Of a DNA stretch of 60,000 bases, positions 29,124-41,430 are shown in pieces (the first letter of the stretch is position 1; each line of letters starts with the position of its first letter). This DNA comes from Symsagittifera roscoffensis (taxonomy: Eukaryota > Xenacoelomorpha > Acoela > Convolutidae). Location: the NCBI RefSeq assembly GCF_963678635.1, contig NC_087065.1:27611254-27671253 (forward strand), given 5' to 3'. Under the pieces are notes generated by a model, which saw only the letters and a list, made by a program, of their open reading frames with translations, had not been told where the DNA came from and made no database searches. Both the position numbers and the translations under genes were made by a program.

Positions 29124-32002
29124 TAAATTTCACAAGATTCTATTAAATAGTGACCACGAATCCCTGTATGTTATCAGAGTACAGTTTGCATATAATTTAT
29201 TCACACTAACCGATTATCGGTCGTAAGATTTGAGAACTAGCACAATATGATGTTATCAGTCAATTTAAAAGATAGTGTACTCACTACCTAATCAAGCACA
29301 AATTATGTTGATTTAAAATAAAAAGCAAAAAATATATGTATAATGACAGAATATGAATACCTCTATAAAAAAACGTATGTGTATTGTACTTTTAGTCGGT
29401 CGCAGAACAATAGTCGAACTTGTCTTTTAAAGAAAAAGCTTTCCCTGCTTGGTGCTGCACCAAACAGACAAAACTTTGAAGGCAGTACTTTTCTCAAGTG
29501 GGCGTCTATTGCACCCACCGAGTACTGTGTTACCTATCTGCCTTCGGACTGCCCGAGCTAGACCTATTAAAATCCTCAGGGCAGTCACTTTTCACAAAAA
29601 AGTATTGGGTTTCAATCCACACCAATGAATTACGCTCTTTTTAGTTTAGACTTAGTGTCGCGAATATCCGAGTTCGGACCTGTTTTATTTCGGTCTAGTT
29701 TTTATTGAGAGGCAAGTTACCAGTGCAGTCACTGATTCCTAGCTTGTCTGCTAATAACCTAATACCTCTCACTGTAGTCTTTCTTCTGTTTACCTAAGTC
29801 CTTTAACAAAATAATACCCCTCCGGATTGGCAAAAATAGGACCCTTCCGGACTGGCAAAATTGAGACCCCTCCGGGTTGGCAAAATTTAGACCCCTCCGG
29901 GTTGGAACCCCTCTGAGTTAGCAAATATAAGATCCCTCCGGATTGGGACCCCTCTGAGTAAGCAAATATAGGACCCCTCCGGATTCGGAACCCTCCGAAT
30001 TTGGAAAAAAAAATTTGACCCCTCCGAATTGGGAGCCCTCTGGTTTTGTAAAAGTAGCTTTTCGGAGATTTCCTTCTTTCACCCTATACCCCTCCGGATA
30101 CGTTCCCCGATGCTATTTTGCTTTTTCAAATAACTAGGAAGGGTATGTAATGCTTTCCTAGACCCTTCCGGATTGAAGTTAAGCCTCTTATTTGACAATT
30201 CACGCTAACGGTGAAGGGTCTTATCGCTACCCTAACTTCGGCTCGATTAAGGTTTTCTTGTGCCTTTAGCCTTCCCTTTTCGTCTAGAACAGCCTAAAGT
30301 TACTCTATTCAACCGCTATTACCTTTTGGTAGGGGTGTAAGGGCTTTCCTAAAAAAATTTATAAAACGTAACCTCCCAAATTGGTGAATTTGCTAAAAAC
30401 AATCTCAAAAACTTTTCACGCTTACTTATCCGAAAAACTTTTATCCCTATCAGTAAGCTCGGCTAATTTTTGATCTATTGGTACCAAGATCAACTGGATA
30501 TGCCCAGTAGTTCCAAAGTTATTAACCAAAACGTCTTTTTTCTAAAGTCAAGAAATTTCTCTCTAATAGGTTCCGCTTAACTTTTTCCGCAATTCTGTTC
30601 TTTTCGACCTGAAAATTATTGATCCGAGCTTAGAAGGCCTATACTCTTCTAGTTCAATGCAAAAAACCCGATCTAAAACGTTTTAGTTGAAAAATTTTGC
30701 GAAAAACTATGCTACCTAGACCCCTCCGGATTGATGAATCCACCAAATCAAACACGTTAAGTTCGATTTCTCTGCAACCCGGAAGGCTTTCGGGTGGCGG
30801 ATTTTAAAACTCGTAGATTCAATAGTGGACGTTGTCCGAACATTTATTTTTACTGTTCGAACTCAAAAATTTCAAAAAATTTTCTCAATTAATAGTGTTC
30901 CGTTTTCTCAAAAATCACGAAAATTCGGTTTTTGGTTCCAAAATAGTTCCAACCACTTCCGAACTAAACTTAACCGGTTTTATCTATTATAGTAGTGCAG
31001 TTACGGTGAAACACACTAATTTAGCGCTTTTTTACGTTCCAAAAAATATCGATATCTCAAAAAATCGCGATTTGTGGGGGGATCAAAATATCGCTATTTT
31101 GACCCTAAAAACCGGTCTGCTTTCTGTGTTTTTCACTGAAAAACGGTATAGGAATATTAATATAGGCTATATAAGTAATAATATTAGTAATACTATACCC
31201 CTCCGGGTTTGTTTAATATCCGAATTAAGGTGCTTAACTCGGATATTCGCAGTTCGGTGAAGGGTCACTACAGTGCAGCACTGTCGAGCCCCCCACAGAT
31301 TCCTATCTTAATTTTTTGTACCAAAAGGGATACAAAACTTGTTAACGATACCCAACAGTCGATTGTTGTTGTCGTTGAGCCCCTTCTTGTTGCTCCTTGC
31401 ACTGCTTGCCGGATCAGTCTTCTCCCAAGACCCTTCCGAATTGAGAGCAAATCAGCTGACCCTTCCGGATTGAGCGCAATTTATCATTAATGTGCTTAAA
31501 TGCTCAAATAACCCTACAGTACAAGCCTCACAAACAGGCTACAAAATTGATCGTAACAATCCTGACTGATATAAATGCCTGTAACAACAATATATCTATC
31601 AACAACAAACGGGGGGGGACGGATCACATCTTGTCTGGGGGGATGATTTCTACTGATTTTTTACTTTTTACTGTTTTTGGTTTTTTCAGTTATTTTTTTT
31701 TGTGTTTTTTGTTTTTCTTGGGTACTATACTACTTTTGTTTGGTTTTATATATATCTTTAAGTGTTTTGGGTCACGGACTACTCAGGATATGACGGGATC
31801 GCGAATCCCCCCACCCTTCCTGGTTCGTGAATTTTCGGTCTTAACTAGGTTAAAAAGCTATTCACGGTAATCCGGAAGGCTTCCGCGTTCCGAACTACCC
31901 TTCCGCCCCGCCCTTTTAGGCCTATTAAGGGCGTTAATGTGAGCATCCGCTCGGCGCGGAGTGCTCGTTAACGGTTCTGCCGGTCATGATGCTAAAAAAG
32001 AA
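29124..32002 (-). other. Long 5' leader of the giant element
   Basis: About 2.9 kb between the primer site and gag with no convincing ORF. Many copies of a ccctccggattgg-type motif are spread through it, densest at 29815-30180. Terminal bases near 31890-31995 (catccgctcggcgcggagtg) recur in the older fragment at 8860-8975. A leader of this size could hold packaging or translation control elements. That is inference. Confidence 0.6.
29815..30180. repeat. Irregular tandem repeats of a CCCTCCGGATTGG-type unit
   Basis: Units such as cccctccggattggcaaaa, acccttccggactggcaaaa and acccctccgggttggcaaaa repeat with spacing of about 30-36 bases from 29817 to about 30015. Further units occur at about 30045, 30090, 30165, 30720, 31197, 31430 and 31460. 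Spacing and sequence vary, so this is an old or flexible array within the leader. Confidence 0.7.
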
Positions 32003-32020
32003 TAACACCCAGGAGCGCCA
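32003..32020 (-). other. Candidate primer binding site
   Basis: On the minus strand TGGCGCTCCTGGGTGTTA begins 12 bases inside the 5' LTR end. TGG at the start is expected for pairing to the CCA end of a tRNA. I cannot name the tRNA from the sequence alone. Confidence 0.5.
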
Positions 32021-32032
32021 TAAAAACATCTA

Positions 32033-32939
32033 TGTAACATTCGCCCGGAAGATACATATCGACGGAAAATAAAACTAAGTCCTAAGATGACTGGCCAACG
32101 TCTAAACAGAGCTTTACATGCTTTCAACCGTCTCTACCGAGCCAGTACTTTCGGTGTTCTTTCTGACATCGAGTCGACAAAAACGTTACTGCTTTCAGCT
32201 TCGGTCAAAACACTCAAATTAACTAGATTACAAGCAGAAATAGTGAGCTCATGGCTGGGTCTCAGTATCCCCAGACCACGAGGTCACTCCTAAAATCAGG
32301 GCTACTACTATTTATTGAACTATTATTACTTTTTTTCAGTAGATAAAAATCATCATCTCCATCGAAGATGGATTAACCCTTTACCCAAACTCCTAGCTTC
32401 TCATCTTAGTAGAATGAATTCAGATGTTAATTAAATTCAACTCAGGACATGACAGGGAAGTTAAAAGTTTTTATAAGGTAATAAAAGTTCCAGTCCCGAG
32501 ACCCTTCCGGATTCCTGAATCCGGGGAAATAAGGCCTTTATCTTCCTTCCGGAAGGCTGTCTTCCACCCTTCACCGTTGTTCGCAACGGCCTTGCAACTA
32601 TTGTAGCGACACAATAGTTGCAACTCGAAACGGTCTCTGCTACTTCTGCAATCTGTTGTTGTTTTTCAATCACAATTCTCGTTGTTATCGCTATCGCAAC
32701 TAATGTTGTTGTGTTTTTCTCCGGTTTTCTCATCAAAATGGCCGTTTTTGACGTTTCCTAGAATTGTTACGTCATCAAATCGAATTTTTAAAATTTAGGA
32801 ATTTCCGCATCCTTCAGCCTTCACGATTAGTCCAATCGTTCGAATAACGCTCTTATTCCTTCAAAATCGCCAATTCATTTGGTTCGCTGCTCAAATTTCG
32901 AATCTGCTGAATCTGCTTTTTGGTGCTTTCTGGTCGAAT
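32033..32939 (-). repeat. 5' LTR of the giant element (first 6 bases displaced to 33968-33973)
   Basis: Matches 9483-10393 along its length and ends GGGCGAATGTTACA next to the leader. At the other end the sequence stops at ATTCGACCAGA and is interrupted by the nested element. The missing start TGTGAC is found at 33968-33973, beyond a second copy of ATTCGACCAGA. A TATA-like box is at about 32467-32478 (CCTTATAAAAAC on the minus strand). Differences from the 3' LTR are scattered and mostly single bases. Confidence 0.85.
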
Positions 32940-33956
32940 CGGTCAGCATTAAATGCATCGTCGTAACCATCATTTAAAAACACCGGCTCAAAATCCATAT
33001 TACAAGTACAAATTTATAACCACATCAAATGGAATTAACGTGGAGAAAACTCCCGGGGGCAGCGGGGCAGATGGGAATGTATCCAATCATCGGTGGTGGA
33101 TCAGTTCATTGACAAAAAGCGGATCCGGGTCGCTTTTGAACGCCTCAATAATAGCTGCAGCTTTTCCCATTTGCACTGCTACTCCAAACGTTGTCTTAGA
33201 TGTTCAGTTGCTCTCTTCTCTCCTGTGGCAAGAAATATCCGTCTACCCAAATCGTTTACAAAATCGAGGGTGCTAGGGCCGAGTCCACCTAATGTCTCTA
33301 CTGCAACTGGCTGGAAGAAGTGTGCCTGTGCTATGGCCGAGTATTTACTGACTTTTCGAGACTCGGCAAAATCAGCGACACATGGACCAGGAGTAGCTGC
33401 TTGGGTGGAACATGAGGCGGCTAGGCGATGCACGCAGGTGAAATCCCACGCCATGGAGCGACCTAAGCGCCAGGGCATCAGGGTAACGCCGTCTGGCCTT
33501 TTGTTGTCGTCTCGGAACATACCTGCTGGTTCCAATCCTGCTGGAGTATGAGCACTCTGCAGGGCTTTGTGGATAATCTCGTTGACGAGTTTGTGCCTAG
33601 CATGGCGACTCCGACTGCGAAGACAGACGAACGCGTGTGACACGTCCGCTTCAACCTTGGCTCCACACCAACAGGTGTGTGAGGAGTAAATTGGTGCACC
33701 TAGTCTGAAGCTAACGGCGATTCTCAGCTGCTCGTCTGACATATGCAAACCTAGAGATCTCGAGGGCATAGCGTTGAGCCAGTCGCTCGCTCCTTTACAA
33801 GCAGCTCCATGTAATCTGGCGGCATCGCTGGCTGTGGCTTCCTGGAGAAACTGGCTAACTTGTTTTTCCGTGATTTTGTCGCATATTTGGCGCTGTTTAA
33901 AAAATCGCGGTGGAGCTCCATCTGCTGTGAAAGCATCGAAGGTCACAATGTCACAA
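32940..33956 (-). mobile_element. 5'-truncated non-LTR element fragment with restriction-like endonuclease domain
   Basis: It is inserted in the 5' LTR with an 11-bp target duplication (tctggtcgaat at 32929-32939 and 33957-33967). The minus-strand frame 33179-33946 (255 codons) reads GASDWLNAMPSRSLGLHMSD, then a Cys/His cluster (CWCG, SHAFVC, then RHARH). NKRPDGVTL and AWDFTCVH follow. A CxC..H..C cluster followed by K/R-PD and a later Asp matches the arrangement of the restriction-like endonuclease at the C-terminus of R2-type retrotransposons. The RT is missing because of 5' truncation. There is no poly-A tail, and about 240 bases of 3' sequence follow the stop. Confidence 0.6.
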
Positions 33957-33973
33957 TCTGGTCGAATGTCACA

Positions 33974-34132
33974 ATTCGAATTCTTGAAAATTAAAATTTC
34001 CAGAATATTCTGACCTTCACGATACGTCTAATCGTTCAAATAACGTCGCTAATCTGCTAAAATCGTTAATCGTCTAGGTCAGCGGCTACGAATTCGAAAC
34101 TGCATTTTCGTCCATTCTAGTCGAATGTCACA
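33974..34132 (-). repeat. Right part of the older LTR split by the giant element
   Basis: Reads from TGTGACATTCGACTAGAATG at 34132 on the minus strand and follows the first 160 bases of the family LTR with many substitutions. The rest continues at 9482 on the other side of the giant element. It thus marks the pre-insertion target and the outer edge of the repeat block next to the host gene. Confidence 0.7.
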
Positions 34133-34253
34133 ATGTTACTTTTAAACAGTTCAATCTTTATTTTAAAAAACAAGAAAGGGAGTAGAATAATAAGAAGAAG
34201 TCATTAACACGAAAATTATTCATATTAAGTACTTGGGTTGTTTTTTCAGGAAA

Positions 34254-37200
34254 ATGTTACAGGCAACGGGAGCATGTAAAGATAAGGATTGCAAATCAGG
34301 TTGCGAAAATCAAGCACCTGGGAATTTGAATCCTTACTTGCTCTGTAAAGCGGGGTAGGCTTTATATTATTTTTTTTATTCCGTCTTTCGTGAACAGCAT
34401 GTTATATATATTTCGGTTTTAGCATGCTTTTTCCCGTCCAAGAGCTGTTAATTGCTGGCAAAACTGACCTCTTCACGAAACCAGACGTGAATGGCTTTAC
34501 GGCGATACATTATGCTGCGGGATATGGCCACGTTCAGCTTTTGCGATCATTTCAACAGTTCAAGGTTTGTCTTCACATCGTTGAAACTGTAATTTAATTG
34601 AATTTGAATCCTCGCAATTATTGATTGTCAGTTTTATTGTTACAGTTGCCTCTCGACTCAAAAGCAGAAAATGAAAACAAAGCTACAGGTCTTCACATGG
34701 CTTGTTGTCGTGGGTCTATTGCTTGTGTGGAGTTCTTACTAAATGCAGGACTTGCAATTGAATCCGTAAGTTGAACAGAGTGAAGTTGAATAACATCAGT
34801 TGTCTACGAATTAATCCTGGCTCCGTGCAGCAGTAGTTGTTCCGATCATTAAGTGGGAAGTAATTTCATATTCAGTCGTGATAGTGTTTTTATGAACAAA
34901 ATCGGGTACTTCAAATGCTTGACTGATGGGGTTGACTGAGATTCTTTATTGTTTCGACCGAGGCAGGTCAAAAGTTAATCGTCATTGCAATTAACTGCAT
35001 TAAATTGAAATTTTGAAATTTTTCATTGCAATTAATTTATTGCCATTCCTGACCAATAACAATTAATTGATTGCGCTCTACCATTTAATTGTCAGTAATT
35101 TCATCAAACGCATTTCTTAGAAATACACGAACATTTCTCAAAAAATTAGTTTCACTTCATCACAGCAAAGTTGCTTAAAAGATTTTCAGTACAGCAGAAT
35201 CTGCATATTCTGATCTTTGGCAAATTTCACTACCGCGGAACCTGGAAATGCAGTTCTTTCAGAAAATCAACCAAAAATACTGGGACAGTGAACTCGTGTC
35301 AAAAGTTATTAACCAAGAGTGCTTGAAATTAATTGTTCAAACAATTGCAATTTAATTTTGGGTTGTGCCAATAAATTGATAATTGATTTTTAACGTTCCA
35401 ATTAGTTGCACTTTAATTTTCTGTTGTTCAATTTGCTTTTGAACTGTCCTGTTTCCGACCATTTGAAAAATGTTGAAGAACTTGTATTTGGGTGTTTTAT
35501 TGTTTTTTTTTATTTCCAACGCAAAATCAGGTACCACAAATAACATCGGAATGTGTCGAGTATAAATCATATTAAAGCCATTTCAGTCGTGATGCAAACG
35601 ACATTAAAAACTTCGAAAAAATTTCCAATGTCGAAAAAAAATAGTTGGAAATTTTTGATTTTGGTCTAATTTCAAGCTAATAAGGTGGAGTTTATAAAAA
35701 ACTTTATGCTTGGATTTTTGCTGCGTCAATTTGGGAATCAAAAACCTTCCAAAATTTGAATATTTTCAACGATTTTTTTTCGTTTTCTAGTCCTTTTTCT
35801 GCAAAAACTGTTCCATTTTGGCTTCAATTGTTTTCTATTTTTCTCGTTCAGATTTTTTATCACAACACGCATAGAAAACGACACTAATTTGAATTTTTTT
35901 TGGATATAGGGTCGGAAATTTCTGTCCTTCTTCCGCAAAACCGACTATCCTTGTTATAAATTGGTTTAATTGTATTCTACAAAAAAATTCTTATGTTAAC
36001 ACCAACGACTTGGAGCGTGTTTATTTCTCACAGAACTCCGTTGCATATACGACGATACCCATAGGCAGACTTAAACAAAGATAGCTGGTTACTGTGCAAG
36101 TAGCACAGAATGCTCCGACCATAGTCTTAATTTTTTTTTTCTAAATTAGTGTCGTTTTTTTTGCGTGGTGGGATAAAAAATCTATCTCAACAAAAAAATA
36201 AACCTAGGCATATTCGAAATTCATAGTGAAATAAGCCAATTGGAAAACAGTTTTTGTAGAAAAAAGCAAAATCAGTAAATTCAAAAAATTTCTTTTTTTT
36301 CCAGAAAGTTATTGAATTTTGAATTTCTTGATTCACAAATTGGCGCTAAAACTCCAAAAACTGATTTTACTCGAGTGAAACAAAATTTTCAGGGCTTAAA
36401 TTAAGCTTTTTAAGCCGCTCAATCTCAACATATAAGCTTGAAATAAGACCTGATTTTGCGTGGATAATGAAAAAAAAACTAAAATTCACACCCAATACGA
36501 AGTTCACACTTTGAAAGCTATAATATGGTTATACTGTAAAATGCTGCAGAAGGCATACACGTAAGAAAAACGACAGACTTCAACACAGAGGCGAAGCAGA
36601 GCTTCGCATCACTTGCGATAGAAAAATGATTGACTATCACTACTTGCAGCTAATCCGACAAATCAAACAAAAAACATAATCAAAAAATTTATAAAATTTG
36701 CAAAAAGATCTAAAAATTCGAACTGAAACAACTGCAACTTTGGAAATTTTAAGGAGATAGGCGAAGCAAAGCATCACACTTTATACAAGAAAACCCATAC
36801 GTAGTAAGACAAATTAATCGACAAAAATATATATGAAAGCCATAGAAAGAAATCAAAAAATGATCCTGAATTTGTCTTGAATGAAAATTCCTTTCATAAA
36901 AAAGTTCCAAAAGAAGTAAACGAAAATACTGTGAATAAGCATCAAAACAAAACTGATAAAGAGGTAACAAATCCGACAATTCTTGGGCAAACATGTTACG
37001 CCAAAAAATGTTTCAAGTCCCCCTCAAAACACTTTTTTTTTGCTCTTGAAATATCAGAATATCTAATCCGATATATTATAAGTCGAAACCGATATATTAT
37101 AATTCGAAGCCGAATAAGGAGGAAAAAACGAAAAAAAAATTGATATACTAAATTCGGAGTCGGTAAACTTGCAACCAGCAATAAAAGTTCGAATAGAAAA

Positions 37201-40200
37201 AGAGATATGCGTAAAATATTTCTGTTCTCCTTCTTTCTGTTAGTTAATGAAATTTATGAGCAAATTTTCAGTCATCCTGTGAACAAAGGTAGTATGTTTC
37301 TAATTTCTATTTTTTCGTTCAGATTTTTATCACGCCACGCAGAAAAAACTACTTTAATTTGAAAAAAAAACTTTTGGTTTTGTTAGGACTATGGTCGGAA
37401 CATTCTGTGCTACTTGTTTTGTTTTCAGTTTTTGTTATTCATTTTGCAAAGCTCGTAGTCAATGTACCTCTCTGTATTACTGAAAGCAGGAGTTTTCATG
37501 TTTTTCAAGTTTTGTTATAATCTGTTGTGATCGAAATCTTCTGTGTTAATTGCACAGCAATCGACTTTTCTTGTCGATTTATGGATTAGCTTTATAACGC
37601 TTGCGATTATAATTGATAGATTATAGATGAAAAGATTGTTTCGCAGACTCTTTAACTTTGTAGACAGACGGTGGAGGATGCACACCTCTTATTGTCACAG
37701 CTAAAAATGGACATGCACCCTTGGCAATCTACTTAATAAACAAAGGCGCTAACATCAGGCATGTCGACAATGAAGGTGACACTGTTTTGCACTGGGCAGC
37801 CTACACTGGCCAGACAGATCTGGTCCAGCTTTTGCTGCGATATGGACTGAATCCGGCACAACTTGATACCTTCGATCAGACCCCTCTACACAACGCTTGC
37901 GTGAAAGGAAGCATCAACTGCGTCAGAGAACTGCTTAAGCAGGTTAGTTTAATGAACGACGAGTCAACTAATTGTACTGTTTGAATAAACATCATCTATA
38001 GTAGCTATAGGTAACGGAAACAAAATGAATGGTTATAGCTTGACCAAGTGAGTAGATATACATGCTTTCCTATTAACCTTGCACGAGCTTCAGCTAATTG
38101 TAATACACCACGCCTATGTTAATTAGCTGAGAATATTGCATGTATCTGGTATACATTTTAAGTTAATTCATCTCATACAAACTGATTGCAATACTGGTGG
38201 TAAATGCCGGCTGATTTTAGTAACTTGATCAAGAACGCTCCGCGTCAAATCTTGTTAGGCTTCTTGGTTCAAGCGACAACAATAAATCGAAAAAAGAAAA
38301 ATAGTTTCATCGAATTGCTCAAATTAGATAGTTTTGAAATCAACAGAATTTTTACTAAGCATTTGATAGTGTGATAAATCAATGTTTTACGAAAGGATAA
38401 TGTTGGTAACGATTTTGGTTAGTTGCGATTTGGGGTCTTTATTCGACCGCAATAATGTCCAGGGAGTATCTCTTTCGAAAATGGGGTGTAAGAGGGTACA
38501 ATTTATGGTAGCGGGGCTTGCGAATTCTCGAGAAGTGTTTCGGACGTCTGCATGGCTGCCTTCTAAATCACCTTATTCAATAGAACAATGGTGCGACTAT
38601 TTGAATTTAGGATTTTAAACTTTCCGTAGATCAGACCAAGTGGTTCGTGTTTAGGATGACATGACTAGAGTATTGGAATGGCGGGACAAAAACGGGAAAA
38701 CGCCAAAGATGTTGGCCGAAGGCAGAAAGCATAGGGAACTGCTGCGATTTTTCGCACATCTCGAGAACAAGAAATTGTCTTTCTCAGGAATGAATCTGGC
38801 ATTCGACTGGAAGTTAGTGCCATACACAATAAAAATAGTGTTTAAAGTCCCTGTATGTAAAATCGTTTAAAGTCGTGTATGTAAAATCGTTACTACCACA
38901 AACATTTTTTCATACTTTTCGCACATTTAAGCTACGATTTGATTTGTTTCAGCCTATTGATGTTCGGTTCTCCGGGCAACCCGCGAACTATGATCCTCTT
39001 CATAATTATCAATTTCTTCCTGCTAGCCTACCCAATCTACCTTCTCTGGATCTTGCCGTCGACTCTTAATGACCTGTTTATTGTACATATGATCTTCCTC
39101 CTCGCTAGTTTCGTTAAGTGGTTCGGATATGCACACTGCTCGACTGTGGATCCAGGGTACATCAGCTCGAATCCAGAGGAGTACAACTACCAGATGAAGC
39201 AGGTGAATCACGGGATGCAGAAGTTTTGACTTTTATTGAGTAATAAAAAAATACAGAGAAAGAACGTTTAAATACTCCGACATTTGTCGATTTTTTTCAA
39301 TGAATCAATTTTTTTTGGAAGACAGACAATTTTCACAGGTTTTTTTTGCGGAAAACAGAGGAACAGTTGCTGGAATATACGGATTAATTGCTTACTGGAG
39401 CTAGTAGGTTAATGTATTTTTTATTTTGCAAAAGCCAAATATTTTCAACCAAATACTTTCTAATAAACATCGGTATTGCAACAGAGAACTAGACTTTTCC
39501 TCGTGAAAAACTTTGTTCATGGGCTGGAAGAAATTGGATCATCTTCAACTGAATTGTTATGGTAGTCTTCTGCATCTAAATAAGTTTCCGAATGCTGTGT
39601 TTTATTTCGAGCTTATTTTTCAAAAAAATATATTGGAATCAAATGGATGTTTTTCTAGGTCGTTGGGATTTCTTCCAAGTTTTTTGGCCTTAGTTGCCAC
39701 TTTGTGTTTCATTTCAATCAATTTTTGAACAGTTTTTGTAAGAATCGATGAACGTAGTTCAGACTCTTATTCATTTCGCGATAATTTTTTTTCGTTTTTT
39801 TTTTCAGGAAAAGTCTCAAAATTTATTTTTTTGCGGTTTGACTTTTGATTTCTTTTAATTGCAGTTCATTTCCTTTGTTAGAAGGAACACAAACTTCACT
39901 ATCGGGATAAAATACTTAGAGGGATAAAAATTTTACCAATTGATCATGTTTTCTTAAATTTTCTGAATTTTATGGAAAAACTGCCAATCATAAATTGTTC
40001 TAGAAATTCAAAGAGCTTTAGCTTTAAGGGCATCTATTCTTTTTTTGAAATTCGAAAGTTTTTTTTTAACTCTTTTCCAAATTTTTGTTGGCTCTGGTTT
40101 ACTTTTTTCAATCATTTTTGAGCAGTGTGAATAAATTTTCTTTGGTTTTGGTTTTAATACACACCTAAACTTTCTGTTAGTAACGAAAACAATTTTGAAT

Positions 40201-41394
40201 AATGACATTTTGGAATAAGGCTCTAGCATTAACATGAATATTTTTTGAAATTATAGTCTAGTAATTTTGCGTCTTCATTATTGGCGCATTTTTGTAAATC
40301 AATTTAAGGTAATGGCACATTGAATTTTGAAATGTGTAAAATTTATCACAACTAATCCAGAAGCAAGAATTTTTTTTTCAATATCGACCTGACAGTTTTT
40401 TACACCGACGTTTTACAAGTGGCGCATGGGCTTCAAGATTGTGGTTATTTTACGGTTGCTCAATTTTTTTTATGTTGGTTGTAAATTTATCAACTGGGTT
40501 TTAGCTTAAATTCAGTTTCTTCCTCTTTTTTTCTCATCGGTATGGAGATATTTGGTTTAAATAATATTATTTTAGGAGCCTCATGTTGCGTCATTTGATT
40601 AGCAAAAAATTATTTATTCATGTGATCTTTGACCGTGAGACTTCTTTTACTAAATATTTATTTAGTTTTCATGAAAATATTGTTTACTCAAGGTATCAGC
40701 TCAAGTATTGTCGGGTTTGTTGACGTTTACTAATTTAGACGATTATTAAATGTGACTGAACATAGTGAAGACACTTAATAGGTAGTGATGATTTTTTTCA
40801 GGAAAGGGTCTTAATTTTTGTGTACGCTTAATTTCATTTCAATTTGACTAACTCAAAGGAGGGAAAATTGCGCTCTTCGTTTAGAAGCGAAAATGGCGCG
40901 AAAAAAGGTGCAGTGTTTTTGGTTTCAAAATTCGAACCTAATATTTAAATTTCCCAGCAGAATAAACAATTTATCGAGCTGTCCTTCAAATTCGGATAGC
41001 CTTAAGGCCCTTTATTTTTTCCTTTAAAATTTGAGTTGAAATTTAGTTCCAAAAACAAGTGTCTGTTGGCTATTTTTTCAATTGCAACTGTTCTTGTAAA
41101 CGCGAACTAGATTTTTTTCCAGTAATGAACGGTACTTAAAAATCTGTTGGAAATTGGCCTTGCTCTCAGGTTTTACTCCCAGCCCGACCTTGTTTTTAGA
41201 ATGTATTGAAATTGAAAAAAGTTTTGAGTAAACTGTCGTACTATCGTGTGTCCATATTTAATTTCCGTAGCGTCGAAGTTATTTTTTGTAATGCATTATT
41301 TCCTTAAATGCAAAAGACGAATTCAAACTATTGTCAGGGGCTACAATATGTTCAGTTGTCAATCATCCTAGTTGTCAATCATCCTAGTTGCTAT

Positions 41395-41430
<36 letters not shown>

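Larger units (their letters stand above)
9483..33973 (-). mobile_element. Giant Ty3/Gypsy-like LTR retrotransposon with accessory coding block
   Basis: The boundaries are two similar LTRs (9483-10393, and 32033-32939 plus 33968-33973), a purine-rich tract inside the 3' LTR and a candidate primer site inside the 5' LTR. After removing the nested insertion at 32940-33956 and its 11-bp target duplication it is about 23.5 kb, against roughly 5-10 kb for ordinary Gypsy elements. Order in the sense direction: leader, gag, protease, RT, RNase H, long spacer, integrase, macro-like segment, second leader, coiled coil plus SGNH, second SGNH-like domain, a partial duplication and deletion, unknown modules, 3' untranslated region. 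Frameshifts and stops in most ORFs show this copy is dead. Target bases are att or aatt on both sides. Confidence 0.85.

Noticed and set aside
29815-30180. CRISPR-like array
   Set aside because: Units are short, variable and irregularly spaced, in a eukaryotic retroelement leader.
35738-37143. Lysine-rich short ORFs in intron 3
   Set aside because: Poly-A/T composition and inverted-repeat arms explain them, with no conserved motif.
41397-41429. Processed host-gene pseudogene with poly-A
   Set aside because: The sequence next to the tail is Gypsy RNase H and RT, not a host gene.
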